From Ignavibacteriales bacterium (lineage in GTDB: Bacteria; Bacteroidota; Ignavibacteria; Ignavibacteriales; Ignavibacteriaceae), in contig DPRR01000001.1 of the NCBI GenBank assembly GCA_003538625.1, positions 1 to 64,000 on the forward strand: a DNA stretch of 64,000 nucleotides, written 5' to 3'. The translations under genes were made by a program, and so were the position numbers. Shown one piece after another: positions 15,401 through 25,151 of this stretch (position 1 is the stretch's first letter; the number at the start of each line of letters is the position of its first letter). The notes beneath the pieces are model-generated. The model had not been told where the DNA came from, ran no database searches, and saw only the letters and a list, made by a program, of their open reading frames with translations.

Positions 15401-18400
15401 TTATCTAAGTAAAAGCATTTTTCTTATCTCAGTATATGGACCTGCTTTGATTTTGTATAAATACATACCGCTTGCAAGCACTTTACCAAATCCGTTATCT
15501 CCATTCCATTGAACAGTATATTCTCCTGCATTTTGTATTTGATTGACCAGCGTATTTACTTTTTCACCAATAGCATTAAAAACTTCAAGAGTTACAAATT
15601 CATTTTTAGGCAATTGATATTTTATTACAGTGGAAGGATTAAACGGGTTAGGATAATTTTGCATCAATCCAAATGTAAGAGGTAAATCATCAAAATTTTC
15701 ATTACCAATACCAACCGGCTGCTCTGCAATGTAAGCGCTAATCATTAAATTACCGGCGGAAAAATTTTGCCATCCGGTACTTGTTAAATAATACATCCCA
15801 CGTCCGGAAATAGGCGGATTAATATCAGTACCTATCCCGGGTTCACCAGGGGTAAGCGGAAGATAGTTTACAACAATCCAAAAATCACCTTCTGCAAATA
15901 ATGGTGGTTCATTACCCGGTAGAGTTAAAACAATTGGTGCAACGCTGCCCGGCGCTCCTGATGAAACCCTGTAAGGACCAGCGACAACTTTACCCGGAAA
16001 TCCAATACTATCTGCCTGAACAGTAAAATCAAATGCACCGCTGCCATTAACAAGTGTTTGTAACCTAACTACTCGTGCCGGATAATATGTAGGTGAATAT
16101 CTTAGTGCAAATTTATTTTCCTCAAAAGAAAAACTTACAACATAAAATGCTTCCCAGCTATCATCATCGTATTTAATTTGAGTTAAAACAGGATCGCTGC
16201 AGGCAAACAAACCATATGCGGGTGATAGAGGACCCATTAAAGTATCAGTTCCATTAGTTGTAAAAGCTTCCAGTTTATACTCATACCATAATCCGCATTC
16301 TACATTCTGATCGAGATATTGCTGCGTGCCTGGAGCAAGTGTAATAATAAATTGTCCGTTCTTATAAATATTTTTATAAGGTGGAGAAGACAATGGTTCG
16401 TTGTTTAATCCAAATTGTGGATCCGTAAATGTTAATTGAAGATCATTACCTTGTCTGTTAACGGAAATGTTGGATGGAATCTGTGGAGGAGCTTCAAGCA
16501 TTATATCAATATTAACATCTCCAAAGTATTGTGGATTAAATACGCTGTTCATTGTTTGCGGCCACCATCCATCAAATATTGCAGCACCGGCATTACGTGC
16601 TATCATAAAGCCGCCAAGTCCAACTGTTCTGTCAGGTCCATATACCTGTAATTCGTAGCCATCGTTAAAGCCCATCGGAATTGCAACTTCACCCTGGACA
16701 TAACCAGCGTTATCCGTAAATCCAACTTGCGCATTAGGAAGTGTGGTTACATCACCAACACCACCGCCGGTAAAGATTTTTCTAAATCTTAAATCAGATC
16801 CTGATGGGTGCCAATAAGCCCAAAAATTTCCTTCCTGAAGAACAGAAAGTGCCCCATTGGGCTCAAATGTATTATTGTTGTTATCATCAAAATACAATCC
16901 AAATCCTTCGTTATCGTCAAGTGCAGCGTTAAGGAAATCCTCCCCTGCTATGTACAGCATTTTGGTATTAGCATTAAATTTTAAATACAGATAGACAGAA
17001 CCTTGAGGCAGCGGGACACCACCGCCGAATCCGAAGACATCTGAAACATCAAGTTTAAATGCATCATCCCATTCTCCAGCTTCAATCATTCCATTTACTG
17101 TTGGAATTGTTCCGCTTGGAACAACAACATTAAATGTTAATAAGGAATCACTTACTTTTCCAAGAACTTCATTCGAATAAACACTTTGACCAACAGAGTT
17201 GAAAATATTTATAACATAATAATAATTCCTCAAAGGGAATACTGATGAATCATTATAGCTTGTTTCAGTTGAACTTGTAACTGCGATTTTTGAATATGGA
17301 CCGCCGGAAACAAGACTTCTGTATATTACAATACTATCTATAAAACCATTCGAACTATTATCTGTTAGAATTGTATTATTAGAATTAGATTTGCTAACTA
17401 TATAGTTAGTTGAAATTACATGTTCATCTTCGAATATATCACCCACCGCTTTTGCTAATTCTATCAAACGATTATTGCTTAATGATAGAACTGGGTTTAC
17501 CCAGCTTAACATTATTGCCTTGGGCATTGTTGTGCTTGCGCTTAAAACAGGTGGTTGAATTAAAAATTGATTCAAAGAAAAATTAATTCCGGTTGTAGTA
17601 TTACCTATAGTTACATTAACATTATTTACCTCTGAATAATCATATCCGGGTTTTTCTGCTTTAATCGTATAAGTGCCTGCAGGAATATTTTTAATTATGT
17701 AATTTCCTAAAGAATCAGTAACAGCAGTTCTCTGAGTACCAATAGCTTTTAATAATACTCCGCCGTTATTTGATGATCCGTTTAATGTAACAGTACCGCT
17801 TACATTTCCACCTCCAAGATCAACCTGGACCAGATAAGCTAATCCGCCACTACCGAACTCTCTTGCGTGAACGGCTTTTCCTCCTGCAAATACTCTTTGT
17901 CCATCATGACTGATATCTACAGTAAAAAAAGAACCTGGCGAAACAACTTCATAAGCTAAATCACCGGTCTGCACATCAAAAACAAAAAGATCGGGTTTAG
18001 CATGATTTAAATCCCCCCAGGTAACCGCTGCGGCAACTTTACCATCATCTGATAATGCAATGTCATCTACCAGATCACCGGCACCTGTATATACCCATTT
18101 TGGTATTCCGTTTCCGTAAGTATCAAATGCAATAACCGATCCATCATAACCTGAAGAATAAAAAATTAATGTGCCTGCAACGATTGTACTTCCATCTGCT
18201 GAGATATCAACTGAAGAAGCCCAATTAGTGAAAGCACCGACTGGGACTCTGTACTGCCATAAAAGATCATACTGATTAGTTGAAAAATTAAAATTTCTTG
18301 TTTGAATAAACCCACTGTTATCAGCAGTTACAATAATATTGCCATCTCCGCTTATAACAGCCGGAGCCTCGGTGTTATCAACAAAATGATCCCAAAAAAC

Positions 18401-19177
18401 ATTTCCATCATTACTATTAAGAACATATAAATGATTACGGCCGTTTATAACTACTCTGTTTCCTGAGGCAGAAATATTAACTCCAGCCCAATTAGTGATT
18501 TCATTTTTCGATACTTCAAGAGTCCATGCAATAACCGGTGAAACACCTGTAAGGTTAAGTGCAAAAGCAACGGATGTATTCCCATTTCCAATTGCATCAG
18601 CAAGAAATACAAGTAATGAACGATCTCTTGAGATACTTATCTGTGTAGCATATAGTGTATCGGGCATTGTAATTTGATATTTAACGGAGCCGTTAAGATT
18701 ATCCAGTAAGTAAAAATCCGTTCCCTGAGTTGCAGCGATTAGCAAACCATCATCACTTACTTCAACTATCGGATCATAAGGAACGGTGGACTTTTCCCAT
18801 AATGGAATATTGTTTACATCAGTGTAACGGGAAACACGCATATTATTTAATCCCCAAGCTATAAGGGGAACTGTTCCGTCTCCGTTAAGTTCCGTTCTAT
18901 TCGCTATAGCAGCAGCGTCCTGAAAGGACCATATCACATTTCCACCAAGTACATATCTATCAGTGCTGTTACTTGTAGAAATGCTTGGATTTTCTTCCGT
19001 AGATTTATTTAAGGATGTGACTTTTTGCGGAACTGTTTGAAATGAAATATTATTTCCATCAAATATTTTTTTTATGCCGATAAATTCTTTTTCCTGTCCG
19101 ATAATAAAACTTGAAGCAAAAAGAAAACACGACAAAAGCAATAACTTAATAGAAGCGATCTGTAAAATGTTTTTCAT
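15401..19177 (-). CDS. Secreted beta-propeller protein with T9SS type A sorting domain
   Basis: This protein of about 1258 residues is predicted to be exported by Sec and then the type IX system. The ATG at 19177 is chosen over a GTG two codons upstream because AGAGG sits at normal distance. The N-terminus is MKNILQIASIK plus a hydrophobic core ending IIGQ. Residues of about 45-450 form PQQ/WD-like propeller repeats (recurring 'ISADGSTIVAGT', 'LSDDGKVAAA' blades). About 455-540 is a carboxypeptidase-regulatory-like beta-sandwich (GTVTLNGSS, GNYIIKNIPAGTYTIKAEKP). A fibronectin-III-like region and a CBM9/DOMON-like region (about 690-860) follow. The C-terminus carries NYPNPFNPSTVIKYQLP and ends KMLLLR, the T9SS type A sorting domain. 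The role on the cell surface is unknown; polysaccharide binding is possible. Confidence 0.9.
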   Translation of the reverse strand: MKNILQIASIKLLLLSCFLFASSFIIGQEKEFIGIKKIFDGNNISFQTVPQKVTSLNKSTEENPSISTSNSTDRYVLGGNVIWSFQDAAAIANRTELNGDGTVPLIAWGLNNMRVSRYTDVNNIPLWEKSTVPYDPIVEVSDDGLLIAATQGTDFYLLDNLNGSVKYQITMPDTLYATQISISRDRSLLVFLADAIGNGNTSVAFALNLTGVSPVIAWTLEVSKNEITNWAGVNISASGNRVVINGRNHLYVLNSNDGNVFWDHFVDNTEAPAVISGDGNIIVTADNSGFIQTRNFNFSTNQYDLLWQYRVPVGAFTNWASSVDISADGSTIVAGTLIFYSSGYDGSVIAFDTYGNGIPKWVYTGAGDLVDDIALSDDGKVAAAVTWGDLNHAKPDLFVFDVQTGDLAYEVVSPGSFFTVDISHDGQRVFAGGKAVHAREFGSGGLAYLVQVDLGGGNVSGTVTLNGSSNNGGVLLKAIGTQRTAVTDSLGNYIIKNIPAGTYTIKAEKPGYDYSEVNNVNVTIGNTTTGINFSLNQFLIQPPVLSASTTMPKAIMLSWVNPVLSLSNNRLIELAKAVGDIFEDEHVISTNYIVSKSNSNNTILTDNSSNGFIDSIVIYRSLVSGGPYSKIAVTSSTETSYNDSSVFPLRNYYYVINIFNSVGQSVYSNEVLGKVSDSLLTFNVVVPSGTIPTVNGMIEAGEWDDAFKLDVSDVFGFGGGVPLPQGSVYLYLKFNANTKMLYIAGEDFLNAALDDNEGFGLYFDDNNNNTFEPNGALSVLQEGNFWAYWHPSGSDLRFRKIFTGGGVGDVTTLPNAQVGFTDNAGYVQGEVAIPMGFNDGYELQVYGPDRTVGLGGFMIARNAGAAIFDGWWPQTMNSVFNPQYFGDVNIDIMLEAPPQIPSNISVNRQGNDLQLTFTDPQFGLNNEPLSSPPYKNIYKNGQFIITLAPGTQQYLDQNVECGLWYEYKLEAFTTNGTDTLMGPLSPAYGLFACSDPVLTQIKYDDDSWEAFYVVSFSFEENKFALRYSPTYYPARVVRLQTLVNGSGAFDFTVQADSIGFPGKVVAGPYRVSSGAPGSVAPIVLTLPGNEPPLFAEGDFWIVVNYLPLTPGEPGIGTDINPPISGRGMYYLTSTGWQNFSAGNLMISAYIAEQPVGIGNENFDDLPLTFGLMQNYPNPFNPSTVIKYQLPKNEFVTLEVFNAIGEKVNTLVNQIQNAGEYTVQWNGDNGFGKVLASGMYLYKIKAGPYTEIRKMLLLR

Positions 19178-19354
19178 ACACACCTCTAATTGAAATAAGT
19201 TTAAATAATATTAGTTATGAAGATTTAGATAAGTTTTATCTCCGAATTTGATTTACAAAAGAAAATTAGTTTAATAAGAATAGAAAGACAATAAGTATTT
19301 TATTTAATATTTATTGCGTGGTATTGAAAAGTTATCAGAACTGGTCGAATGAAT

Positions 19355-20029
19355 TTAATTGACGATTTTTTTAAACAACTCAACATCTTCACTGGTTGTA
19401 ATTTTAAAATTAAGAACAGACCCTGCTGCAATGTGGACCTTTTTTCCTATTCTTTTAACCAACATTGATTCATCTGTGCCTAAATATTTTTCCTTTTCGG
19501 CTTTTACTAATGCCTTATACAAATCTTTGAACTTAAATATCTGGGGAGTTTGGATGTAGTAAACTTCATCACGATTTAAATAATTAATCACTGTATTATT
19601 TCCCCTCATTAAAGTGTCTTTTGCTTTTATACAAACCAGAGCATTCCCTTTTTTATTTGCTAATTGTATCGCGTTTGTTAAAACATAATCCGGTAACAGA
19701 GCACGTGCGGCATCGTGAACAACTAACAAATCATCATTAGCAGCTTCTGAAGAAAGCACAGCGTTAAAAACTGATTGCTGTCTTGTAACTCCGCCTTCAA
19801 CTATAAGTTTTACTTTTGATAACTTATATTTTGTCATCAGTCTTGTAAGAAGAGAAAAGTATTCGGGTTCAGCAGCAATTATTATTTTACTGATGTATTT
19901 ATTTCTCTGAAATGTCTGAAGTGTATATACAATAATTTCTTTGCCTTTTATTTTTAGATATTGTTTAGGAGTGGCTAAGCCACTCCTTAAACCTTTACCA
20001 CCGGCAGGAATAATTGCTATGTTACTCAT
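19355..20029 (-). CDS. ispD: 2-C-methyl-D-erythritol 4-phosphate cytidylyltransferase
   Basis: IspD couples CTP to methylerythritol phosphate in the non-mevalonate isoprenoid pathway. At 224 residues it has normal length. Motifs are IIPAGGKGLR (nucleotide loop), TPKQYL, VEGGVTRQQSVFNAV, VVHDAARALL and the C-terminal FKITTSEDVELFK. The usual VHDAARP Pro is Leu here. The start overlaps the queA stop by 4 bp (ATGA), so the two are co-transcribed. A perfect-arm palindrome lies inside the gene at 19963-19992, over the codons for residues GLRSGLATPKQ, next to the catalytic loop. Confidence 0.95.
   Translation of the reverse strand: MSNIAIIPAGGKGLRSGLATPKQYLKIKGKEIIVYTLQTFQRNKYISKIIIAAEPEYFSLLTRLMTKYKLSKVKLIVEGGVTRQQSVFNAVLSSEAANDDLLVVHDAARALLPDYVLTNAIQLANKKGNALVCIKAKDTLMRGNNTVINYLNRDEVYYIQTPQIFKFKDLYKALVKAEKEKYLGTDESMLVKRIGKKVHIAAGSVLNFKITTSEDVELFKKIVN
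19963..19992. repeat. REP-like palindrome inside ispD
   Basis: Arms GTTTAGGAGTGGCT and AGCCACTCCTTAAAC are complementary over 14 positions with one extra A, and only one unpaired base separates them. The arms are GC-rich against an AT-rich background. The encoded stretch GLRSGLATPKQ keeps normal IspD length, so the palindrome did not lengthen the protein. Confidence 0.6.
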
Positions 20030-21060
20030 ACAATCATCATTGCATCGCCGTAACTTAAAAAGCGATACTTTTCCTTCAGAGCTTTTTTGTATGCCTTCAT
20101 TACATTCTCTGTTTCACCAAGTGCGCTTACAAGCATCAACAATGTAGATTCCGGTGAATGAAAGTTTGTTATGAGTTTTTGTGTAACTTTAAAAGAATAA
20201 GGGGGATAAATAAATTTATCAGTCCATCCTCTTCCGGGTTTTAAAAAACCATCAGCAGTTGTACTTGTTTCCAGTGCCCTGCATGCACTTGTACCAACAA
20301 CCACAATATTGTGTTTTGCGTGCATTGCTTTGTTTACAACTTCCGCAGTATGCGCAGATACTTCGTAATACTCAGAATCCATTTTATGTTTAGTCAGATC
20401 TTCAACTTCAACTGGTCTAAATGTTCCAAGTCCGATGTGAAGAATAACCGGAACAATATGAATTCCTTTCTTTTCAATTTTTTCAAGCAGTTTAGTTGTG
20501 AAATGCAACCCGGCAGTCGGAGCTGCAACAGCACCGTCAACTTTTGCATAAACCGTTTGATAATTTTCTTTGTCTTTTGGTTCAGGCTCGCGCTTTATGT
20601 AAGGGGGCAACGGCGTTAAACCTATCTTCTCAACAGCCTGAAAAACATTACCGGGTTGATTGAATCTTACCGTTCTGCCTCTGGAAGTTGTATTATCAAT
20701 AACTTCGCACCAAAGATTGTTATCAAAATAGATTTTGTTGCCTATCCTTACTTTTCTTGCCGGATCAACAATTACATCCCAAATACAATCTTCTTTATTT
20801 AATTCTCTCAAAAGAAAAACTTCAATCTTAGCTTGAGTTTTTTCTTTCTTTCCAAACAAGCGTGCCTGAAACACTCTTGTTTCATTTATCACAAGTACAT
20901 CACCTTTTTCCATATAATCAATTACATCAGTAAACTTTTTATCTTCCATCTCGCCGGTGTCTTTATGAACAACCAACAATTTTGATTTATCGCGCGGACT
21001 AACAGGATACTTTGCGATGGAAGTTTTTGGCAAGTTATACTTGAAATCTGATAGTTTCAT
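20026..21060 (-). CDS. queA: S-adenosylmethionine:tRNA ribosyltransferase-isomerase
   Basis: QueA transfers and rearranges the ribosyl part of SAM onto preQ1-tRNA to give epoxyqueuosine. The 344 residues match the family: MKLSDFKYNLPKTSIAKYP, VLVINETRVFQARLFG, GLTPLPPYIKREP, YQTVYAKVDGAVAAPTAGLHFT, HIGLGTFRPVEVEDL, SEYYEVS, VGTSACRALETS and TNFHSPESTLLMLVSA are all canonical. It is the first gene of a two-gene unit with ispD. Queuosine precursor genes queC and queF occur 18 kb away at 38769-39956. Confidence 0.97.
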   Translation of the reverse strand: MKLSDFKYNLPKTSIAKYPVSPRDKSKLLVVHKDTGEMEDKKFTDVIDYMEKGDVLVINETRVFQARLFGKKEKTQAKIEVFLLRELNKEDCIWDVIVDPARKVRIGNKIYFDNNLWCEVIDNTTSRGRTVRFNQPGNVFQAVEKIGLTPLPPYIKREPEPKDKENYQTVYAKVDGAVAAPTAGLHFTTKLLEKIEKKGIHIVPVILHIGLGTFRPVEVEDLTKHKMDSEYYEVSAHTAEVVNKAMHAKHNIVVVGTSACRALETSTTADGFLKPGRGWTDKFIYPPYSFKVTQKLITNFHSPESTLLMLVSALGETENVMKAYKKALKEKYRFLSYGDAMMIV

Positions 21061-21113
21061 TTATCTCTACCTTCTCTTATTATTTTAATATTGCGTTCCT
21101 TAAAAACATAACT

Positions 21114-21187
21114 TGTCAGTCTGAGCCTGTCAAAGACTGACAGAAAAATCAGCAAGTGTCATACTTCGACAAGCTCAGTATGACACT
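21114..21187. repeat. Double-hairpin palindromic repeat downstream of ppdK
   Basis: Two perfect stems lie in tandem: TGTCAGTC/GACTGACA (21114-21121, 21135-21142) and AGTGTCATAC/GTATGACACT (21155-21164, 21178-21187). The loops share related, partly inverted text (GAGCCTGTCAAAG and TTCGACAAGCTCA), as in REP-type elements. It separates the ppdK stop from the queA start. It may end ppdK transcripts, but no U-run follows. Confidence 0.7.
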
Positions 21188-21216
21188 ATGAATTATTTGT
21201 TTTAAAGAAATCTTAT

Positions 21217-24039
21217 TTATTTCTTCTTAGATACTTTTTTCTTTGTTACAACTTTCTTTTTAGCTACAGCTTTTTTAGCAACTGTTTTTTTTGATCCCGC
21301 GTTAGCTGGTTTAGCTTTCTTCATATCTTTAACAGCAGCCTGTGCAGCAGCTAATCTTGCAATCGGAACACGGAATGGGGAACAACTTACATAGTTCAAT
21401 CCTATCTTATGACAGAATTCAACTGATTTTGGTTCGCCGCCATGCTCTCCGCAAATTCCGATCTTTAAATCAGGTCTGGTTTTGCGTCCGCCTTCAACAG
21501 CTATTTCCATCAACTTACCAATTGCTTCCTGATCGATTGATTGGAAAGGATCTTCTGGGAGAATTTTCATTTCGAGATATTCTGGCAAGAATCCACCTAT
21601 ATCGTCACGTGAAAATCCAAATCCCATTTGAGTAAGATCATTAGTTCCGAATGAGAAGAACTGAGCTGTTTCTGCAATCTTATCCGCAGTTAAACAAGCA
21701 CGCGGAATCTCAATCATTGTTCCTGTTAAATGAGGAATTTTCTTCAATCCAAATTTCTCACAAACCTCTGCATGTACTTTTGTGATAATTTTATATTGAT
21801 GATTGATTTCGTTTACGTGACAGGTAACCGGAATCATAATTTCAGGGAAAGGTTTCTTTCCTTCTTTTAATAATTCGGCTGTAGCTTCAAATATTGCTCG
21901 AACCTGCATTTCGGTAATTTCAGGATATGTTATTCCAAGACGTACACCACGATGTCCCATCATCGGGTTGTTTTCATGTAATGCATCAGCACGTTTGTTC
22001 AATTCTTCTAATGAGATACCAAGACTTGAAGCAAGTTTTTCTCTTTCTTCAACTCTTTGAGGAACAAACTCATGTAACGGCGGATCAAGGGTTCTGAATG
22101 TTACTGGATATCCATCCATCGCAGCCATTGTTTCTTTAACATCTTTTTTAACATATGGGAATAATTCATTTAATGCTGATATTCTTTCAGCTTCAGTTTT
22201 TGAATGAATCATCTTACGAAGTTTAAATAATGGTTCTTCAGAATTTTTTCCATAAAACATATGCTCTGTTCTAAAGAGTCCGATACCTTCTGCACCAAAT
22301 GCTCTTGCACGTGCTGCATCTTCGGGAGTATCAGCATTAGTTCTTACTTTTAATTTTCTAACATCATCACATAATTTCATAAACGCCTGAAAGTCAGGAT
22401 TTTCTTCAGCTGCTTTTATCATCGGAAGCTCACCTAAGTACACAGTTCCTTTAGAACCGTTAAGAGTCAGCCAATCACCTTCTTTAATTGTTACATCACC
22501 AACTACAAAATATTTTTGATCATAATTCATTTTGATTGAGCCTGCTCCAACGATACAACACTTACCCCAGCCACGTGCAACAAGTGCTGCGTGTGATGTC
22601 ATTCCACCTCTTGCAGTTAAGATAGCCTGTGCAGCACGCATTCCTTCAATGTCTTCAGGATTTGTTTCTTCACGAACAAGAATTACTTTCTTACCTTCTT
22701 TAGCCCATGCAACAGCATCATTAGCAGAAAATACAACTTGTCCGGAAGCGCCGCCAGGTCCAGCAGGTAACCCTTTAGCAACAGCTTTGGTTTTGATTTC
22801 AACAGCAGGATCAATAATAGGATGAAGTAATTCATCAAGCTGTGAAGGCTGAACACGCATTACAGCTTCTTCTTTTGTAATGATTTTTTCTTTGTACATA
22901 TCAAGAGCCATTTTTACAGCAGCAGGTCCGTTTCTTTTTCCTACGCGGCACTGTAACATATAAAGTGTTCCATCCTGAATTGTAAATTCAATATCAAGCA
23001 TATCATGATAATGTCTTTCAAGCGATTTCTGTATTTTATGCAGATCCTTGTAAGTACCAGGCATTGCTGTTTCAAGAGATTCAAGATGTTCAGTATGCTC
23101 ACTCTTACCAACTTCGTTTATTGGATTTGGAGTTCTGATTCCTGCTACAACATCTTCACCTTGTGCATTGGTTAACCATTCACCATAAAAATAATTTTCA
23201 CCGGTTGCAGGATTACGAGTGAATGCAACACCTGTTGCTGAACTATCACCCATATTTCCGAATACCATAGATTGAACGTTTACTGCTGTTCCCCACTCAT
23301 CAGGAATTCCTTCTATTCTTCTATAAGAAATTGCGCGTTTACCCATCCAGCTTTGGAATACCGCAGATACAGCTCCCCAAAGTTGTTCCATTGGATCTTC
23401 AGGAAAAGGTTTTCCTAATACTTCCTGAACTTTTGCTTTATAGATTTCAATCAACTCTTTTAAATCATCAGAAGTTAAATCAGTATCTGCTTTAGCACCA
23501 CGTGATTCTTTCATATTGTGAAGTGCTTTTTCCAATTGCTGTCTAACGCCTTTACCTTCTTCTGGTTCGATGCCTGCGGCTTTTTCCATAACTACATCAC
23601 TATACATTTGTATTAAGCGGCGATGTGAATCGTAAACAAATCTCGGGTTGCCGGTTTTTACAATTAATGCTTCACGTGTTTGATTATTCAATCCAACATT
23701 AAGAATTGTTTCCATCATACCTGGCATAGATGCACGAGCACCTGATCGAACCGATAGCAATAGTGGATTTTGTAAATCACCAAACTTAGCTCCCATTTGT
23801 TTTTCAACTTTAGAAAGAGCGTCTTTAACTTGTTTCTCAAGTTCCTTTGGATATTTTTTCTTGTTCTTGTAGTATGCAGTACATACTTCTGTTGTTATTG
23901 TAAATCCTGCAGGCACAGGAAGTCCAATATTAACCATCTCAGCAAGGTTTGCACCTTTACCGCCAAGCAAAGCTTTCATCTCTGCTTTACCTTCTGCTTT
24001 TTTACCACCGAAGTAGTAAACGTATTTTGTTTGAGCCAT
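21217..24039 (-). CDS. ppdK: Pyruvate, phosphate dikinase
   Basis: PPDK interconverts pyruvate, ATP and Pi with PEP, AMP and PPi. The 940 residues include the N-terminal nucleotide-grasp domain (YFGGKKAEGKAEM, LLGGKGANLAEM, SVRSGARASMPGMMETILN), the phospho-carrier His483 in GGMTSHAALVARGWGK, and the C-terminal PEP domain (FGAEGIGLFRTEHMF, GHRGVRLGITYPEI, FSFGTNDLTQMGFGFSRDD, GICGEHGG, YVSCSPFRVPIARLAAAQA). The last 34 or so residues form an extra Lys/Ala/Val-rich tail (KKTVAKKAVAKKK and similar), not part of the normal enzyme. A GGAGG ribosome site precedes the ATG. Neighbouring lpxK lies 48 bp upstream. Confidence 0.97.
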   Translation of the reverse strand: MAQTKYVYYFGGKKAEGKAEMKALLGGKGANLAEMVNIGLPVPAGFTITTEVCTAYYKNKKKYPKELEKQVKDALSKVEKQMGAKFGDLQNPLLLSVRSGARASMPGMMETILNVGLNNQTREALIVKTGNPRFVYDSHRRLIQMYSDVVMEKAAGIEPEEGKGVRQQLEKALHNMKESRGAKADTDLTSDDLKELIEIYKAKVQEVLGKPFPEDPMEQLWGAVSAVFQSWMGKRAISYRRIEGIPDEWGTAVNVQSMVFGNMGDSSATGVAFTRNPATGENYFYGEWLTNAQGEDVVAGIRTPNPINEVGKSEHTEHLESLETAMPGTYKDLHKIQKSLERHYHDMLDIEFTIQDGTLYMLQCRVGKRNGPAAVKMALDMYKEKIITKEEAVMRVQPSQLDELLHPIIDPAVEIKTKAVAKGLPAGPGGASGQVVFSANDAVAWAKEGKKVILVREETNPEDIEGMRAAQAILTARGGMTSHAALVARGWGKCCIVGAGSIKMNYDQKYFVVGDVTIKEGDWLTLNGSKGTVYLGELPMIKAAEENPDFQAFMKLCDDVRKLKVRTNADTPEDAARARAFGAEGIGLFRTEHMFYGKNSEEPLFKLRKMIHSKTEAERISALNELFPYVKKDVKETMAAMDGYPVTFRTLDPPLHEFVPQRVEEREKLASSLGISLEELNKRADALHENNPMMGHRGVRLGITYPEITEMQVRAIFEATAELLKEGKKPFPEIMIPVTCHVNEINHQYKIITKVHAEVCEKFGLKKIPHLTGTMIEIPRACLTADKIAETAQFFSFGTNDLTQMGFGFSRDDIGGFLPEYLEMKILPEDPFQSIDQEAIGKLMEIAVEGGRKTRPDLKIGICGEHGGEPKSVEFCHKIGLNYVSCSPFRVPIARLAAAQAAVKDMKKAKPANAGSKKTVAKKAVAKKKVVTKKKVSKKK

Positions 24040-24087
24040 AATTACCTTTCCTCCGATATAAGATTATCTGTTTATCATATTATCTTT

Positions 24088-25140
24088 TTACGAAGCGTTT
24101 TTTAGTTTATTAATTAAATATTGTTTGAATGATTCATCATCATCCATACATAAATTTATTTTTAAATAGAAAATATCAATGTCATCAAGTTCTCTTTTAA
24201 ATTGCGAGAGTTTAACTGCATCTTTTTCTGTCGTAACAACTGATTGAGAATTAGTTACATAAAATTCCTTCCGTATCCTCTGCACTTCTTTTAATGTATA
24301 ATTTTTATGATCGCTGAATATTAATTTATTTTTAGTATTTACATGTACTTTGTTTAATATTTTAAGGAACGATTGCGGATTGGCGATTCCCGAAACTACG
24401 AGACTATCCTGCCCTTTAAAATCATCAAGATTGTATTCAATCTTTCTCATTACATCCACAAAATTTATTGCCTTATAACAGGCTGTAAAAATTTTTCTTC
24501 CTTCAAAATAAATTTTCATTTCAGAATTAATTTCTTCCTTATCAAGAAACTTTCTGTTAAGAATTATTGCATCGGCTCTTTTTAATGAATCAAAACCTTC
24601 GCGCAAATCACCAGCAGGTAAAAGGTTATGTGTAAAAAAACTTTTAGTATTTATAAAGCTTTGATCAATAACGACTAAATCTACATCCCGCTTAATCCAA
24701 CGATGCTGAAATGCGTCATCAAGTACAATTGAATTAATATTTGTTTCTTCAATCAAATATTTTGCGCCATTGACTCTGTTTTCAGAAACCGCAGCAGCAA
24801 CTTTGCATTCCAATACAGTTTGATAAATCTCATCACCACATTCAGAAACAGAAGTGATAATGTCTTCACCTTTAGAAACTAATTTGTAACCACTGGATTT
24901 TCTGCCGTAACCTCTGCTGAGAACACCAACCTTATAACCTGCGTTTTTAAGCAGATTAGTTATGTAAATAACAAGTGGAGTTTTACCGGAACCACCCACA
25001 GTTATGTTACCAACAGATATTACTTTTACGTCAACTTTTTTTGATTCAAAAACGGACTTATCAAAGAACAGATTTCGTAAATAAATTATTAAAGCATATA
25101 ACGGAACAAATGGTATCAACAATGTTTTTAAAAATTTCAT
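24088..25140 (-). CDS. lpxK: Tetraacyldisaccharide 4'-kinase
   Basis: LpxK phosphorylates the 4'-position of the lipid A disaccharide at the inner membrane. At 350 residues it has normal length. An N-terminal hydrophobic anchor (LIPFVPLYALIIYLRNLFF) precedes the P-loop ISVGNITVGGSGKTP (41-55), then VLSRGYGRKSSGY, GDEIYQ, and LDDAFQHRWIKRDVDLVVID. VSGIANPQSF and SDHKNYTLKEV follow, also canonical. It is the last gene of a tightly spaced leftward run starting near 36465, and follows the DUF374 acyltransferase by 11 nt. Confidence 0.96.
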   Translation of the reverse strand: MKFLKTLLIPFVPLYALIIYLRNLFFDKSVFESKKVDVKVISVGNITVGGSGKTPLVIYITNLLKNAGYKVGVLSRGYGRKSSGYKLVSKGEDIITSVSECGDEIYQTVLECKVAAAVSENRVNGAKYLIEETNINSIVLDDAFQHRWIKRDVDLVVIDQSFINTKSFFTHNLLPAGDLREGFDSLKRADAIILNRKFLDKEEINSEMKIYFEGRKIFTACYKAINFVDVMRKIEYNLDDFKGQDSLVVSGIANPQSFLKILNKVHVNTKNKLIFSDHKNYTLKEVQRIRKEFYVTNSQSVVTTEKDAVKLSQFKRELDDIDIFYLKINLCMDDDESFKQYLINKLKNAS

Positions 25141-25151
25141 CTTGTCAGTAC

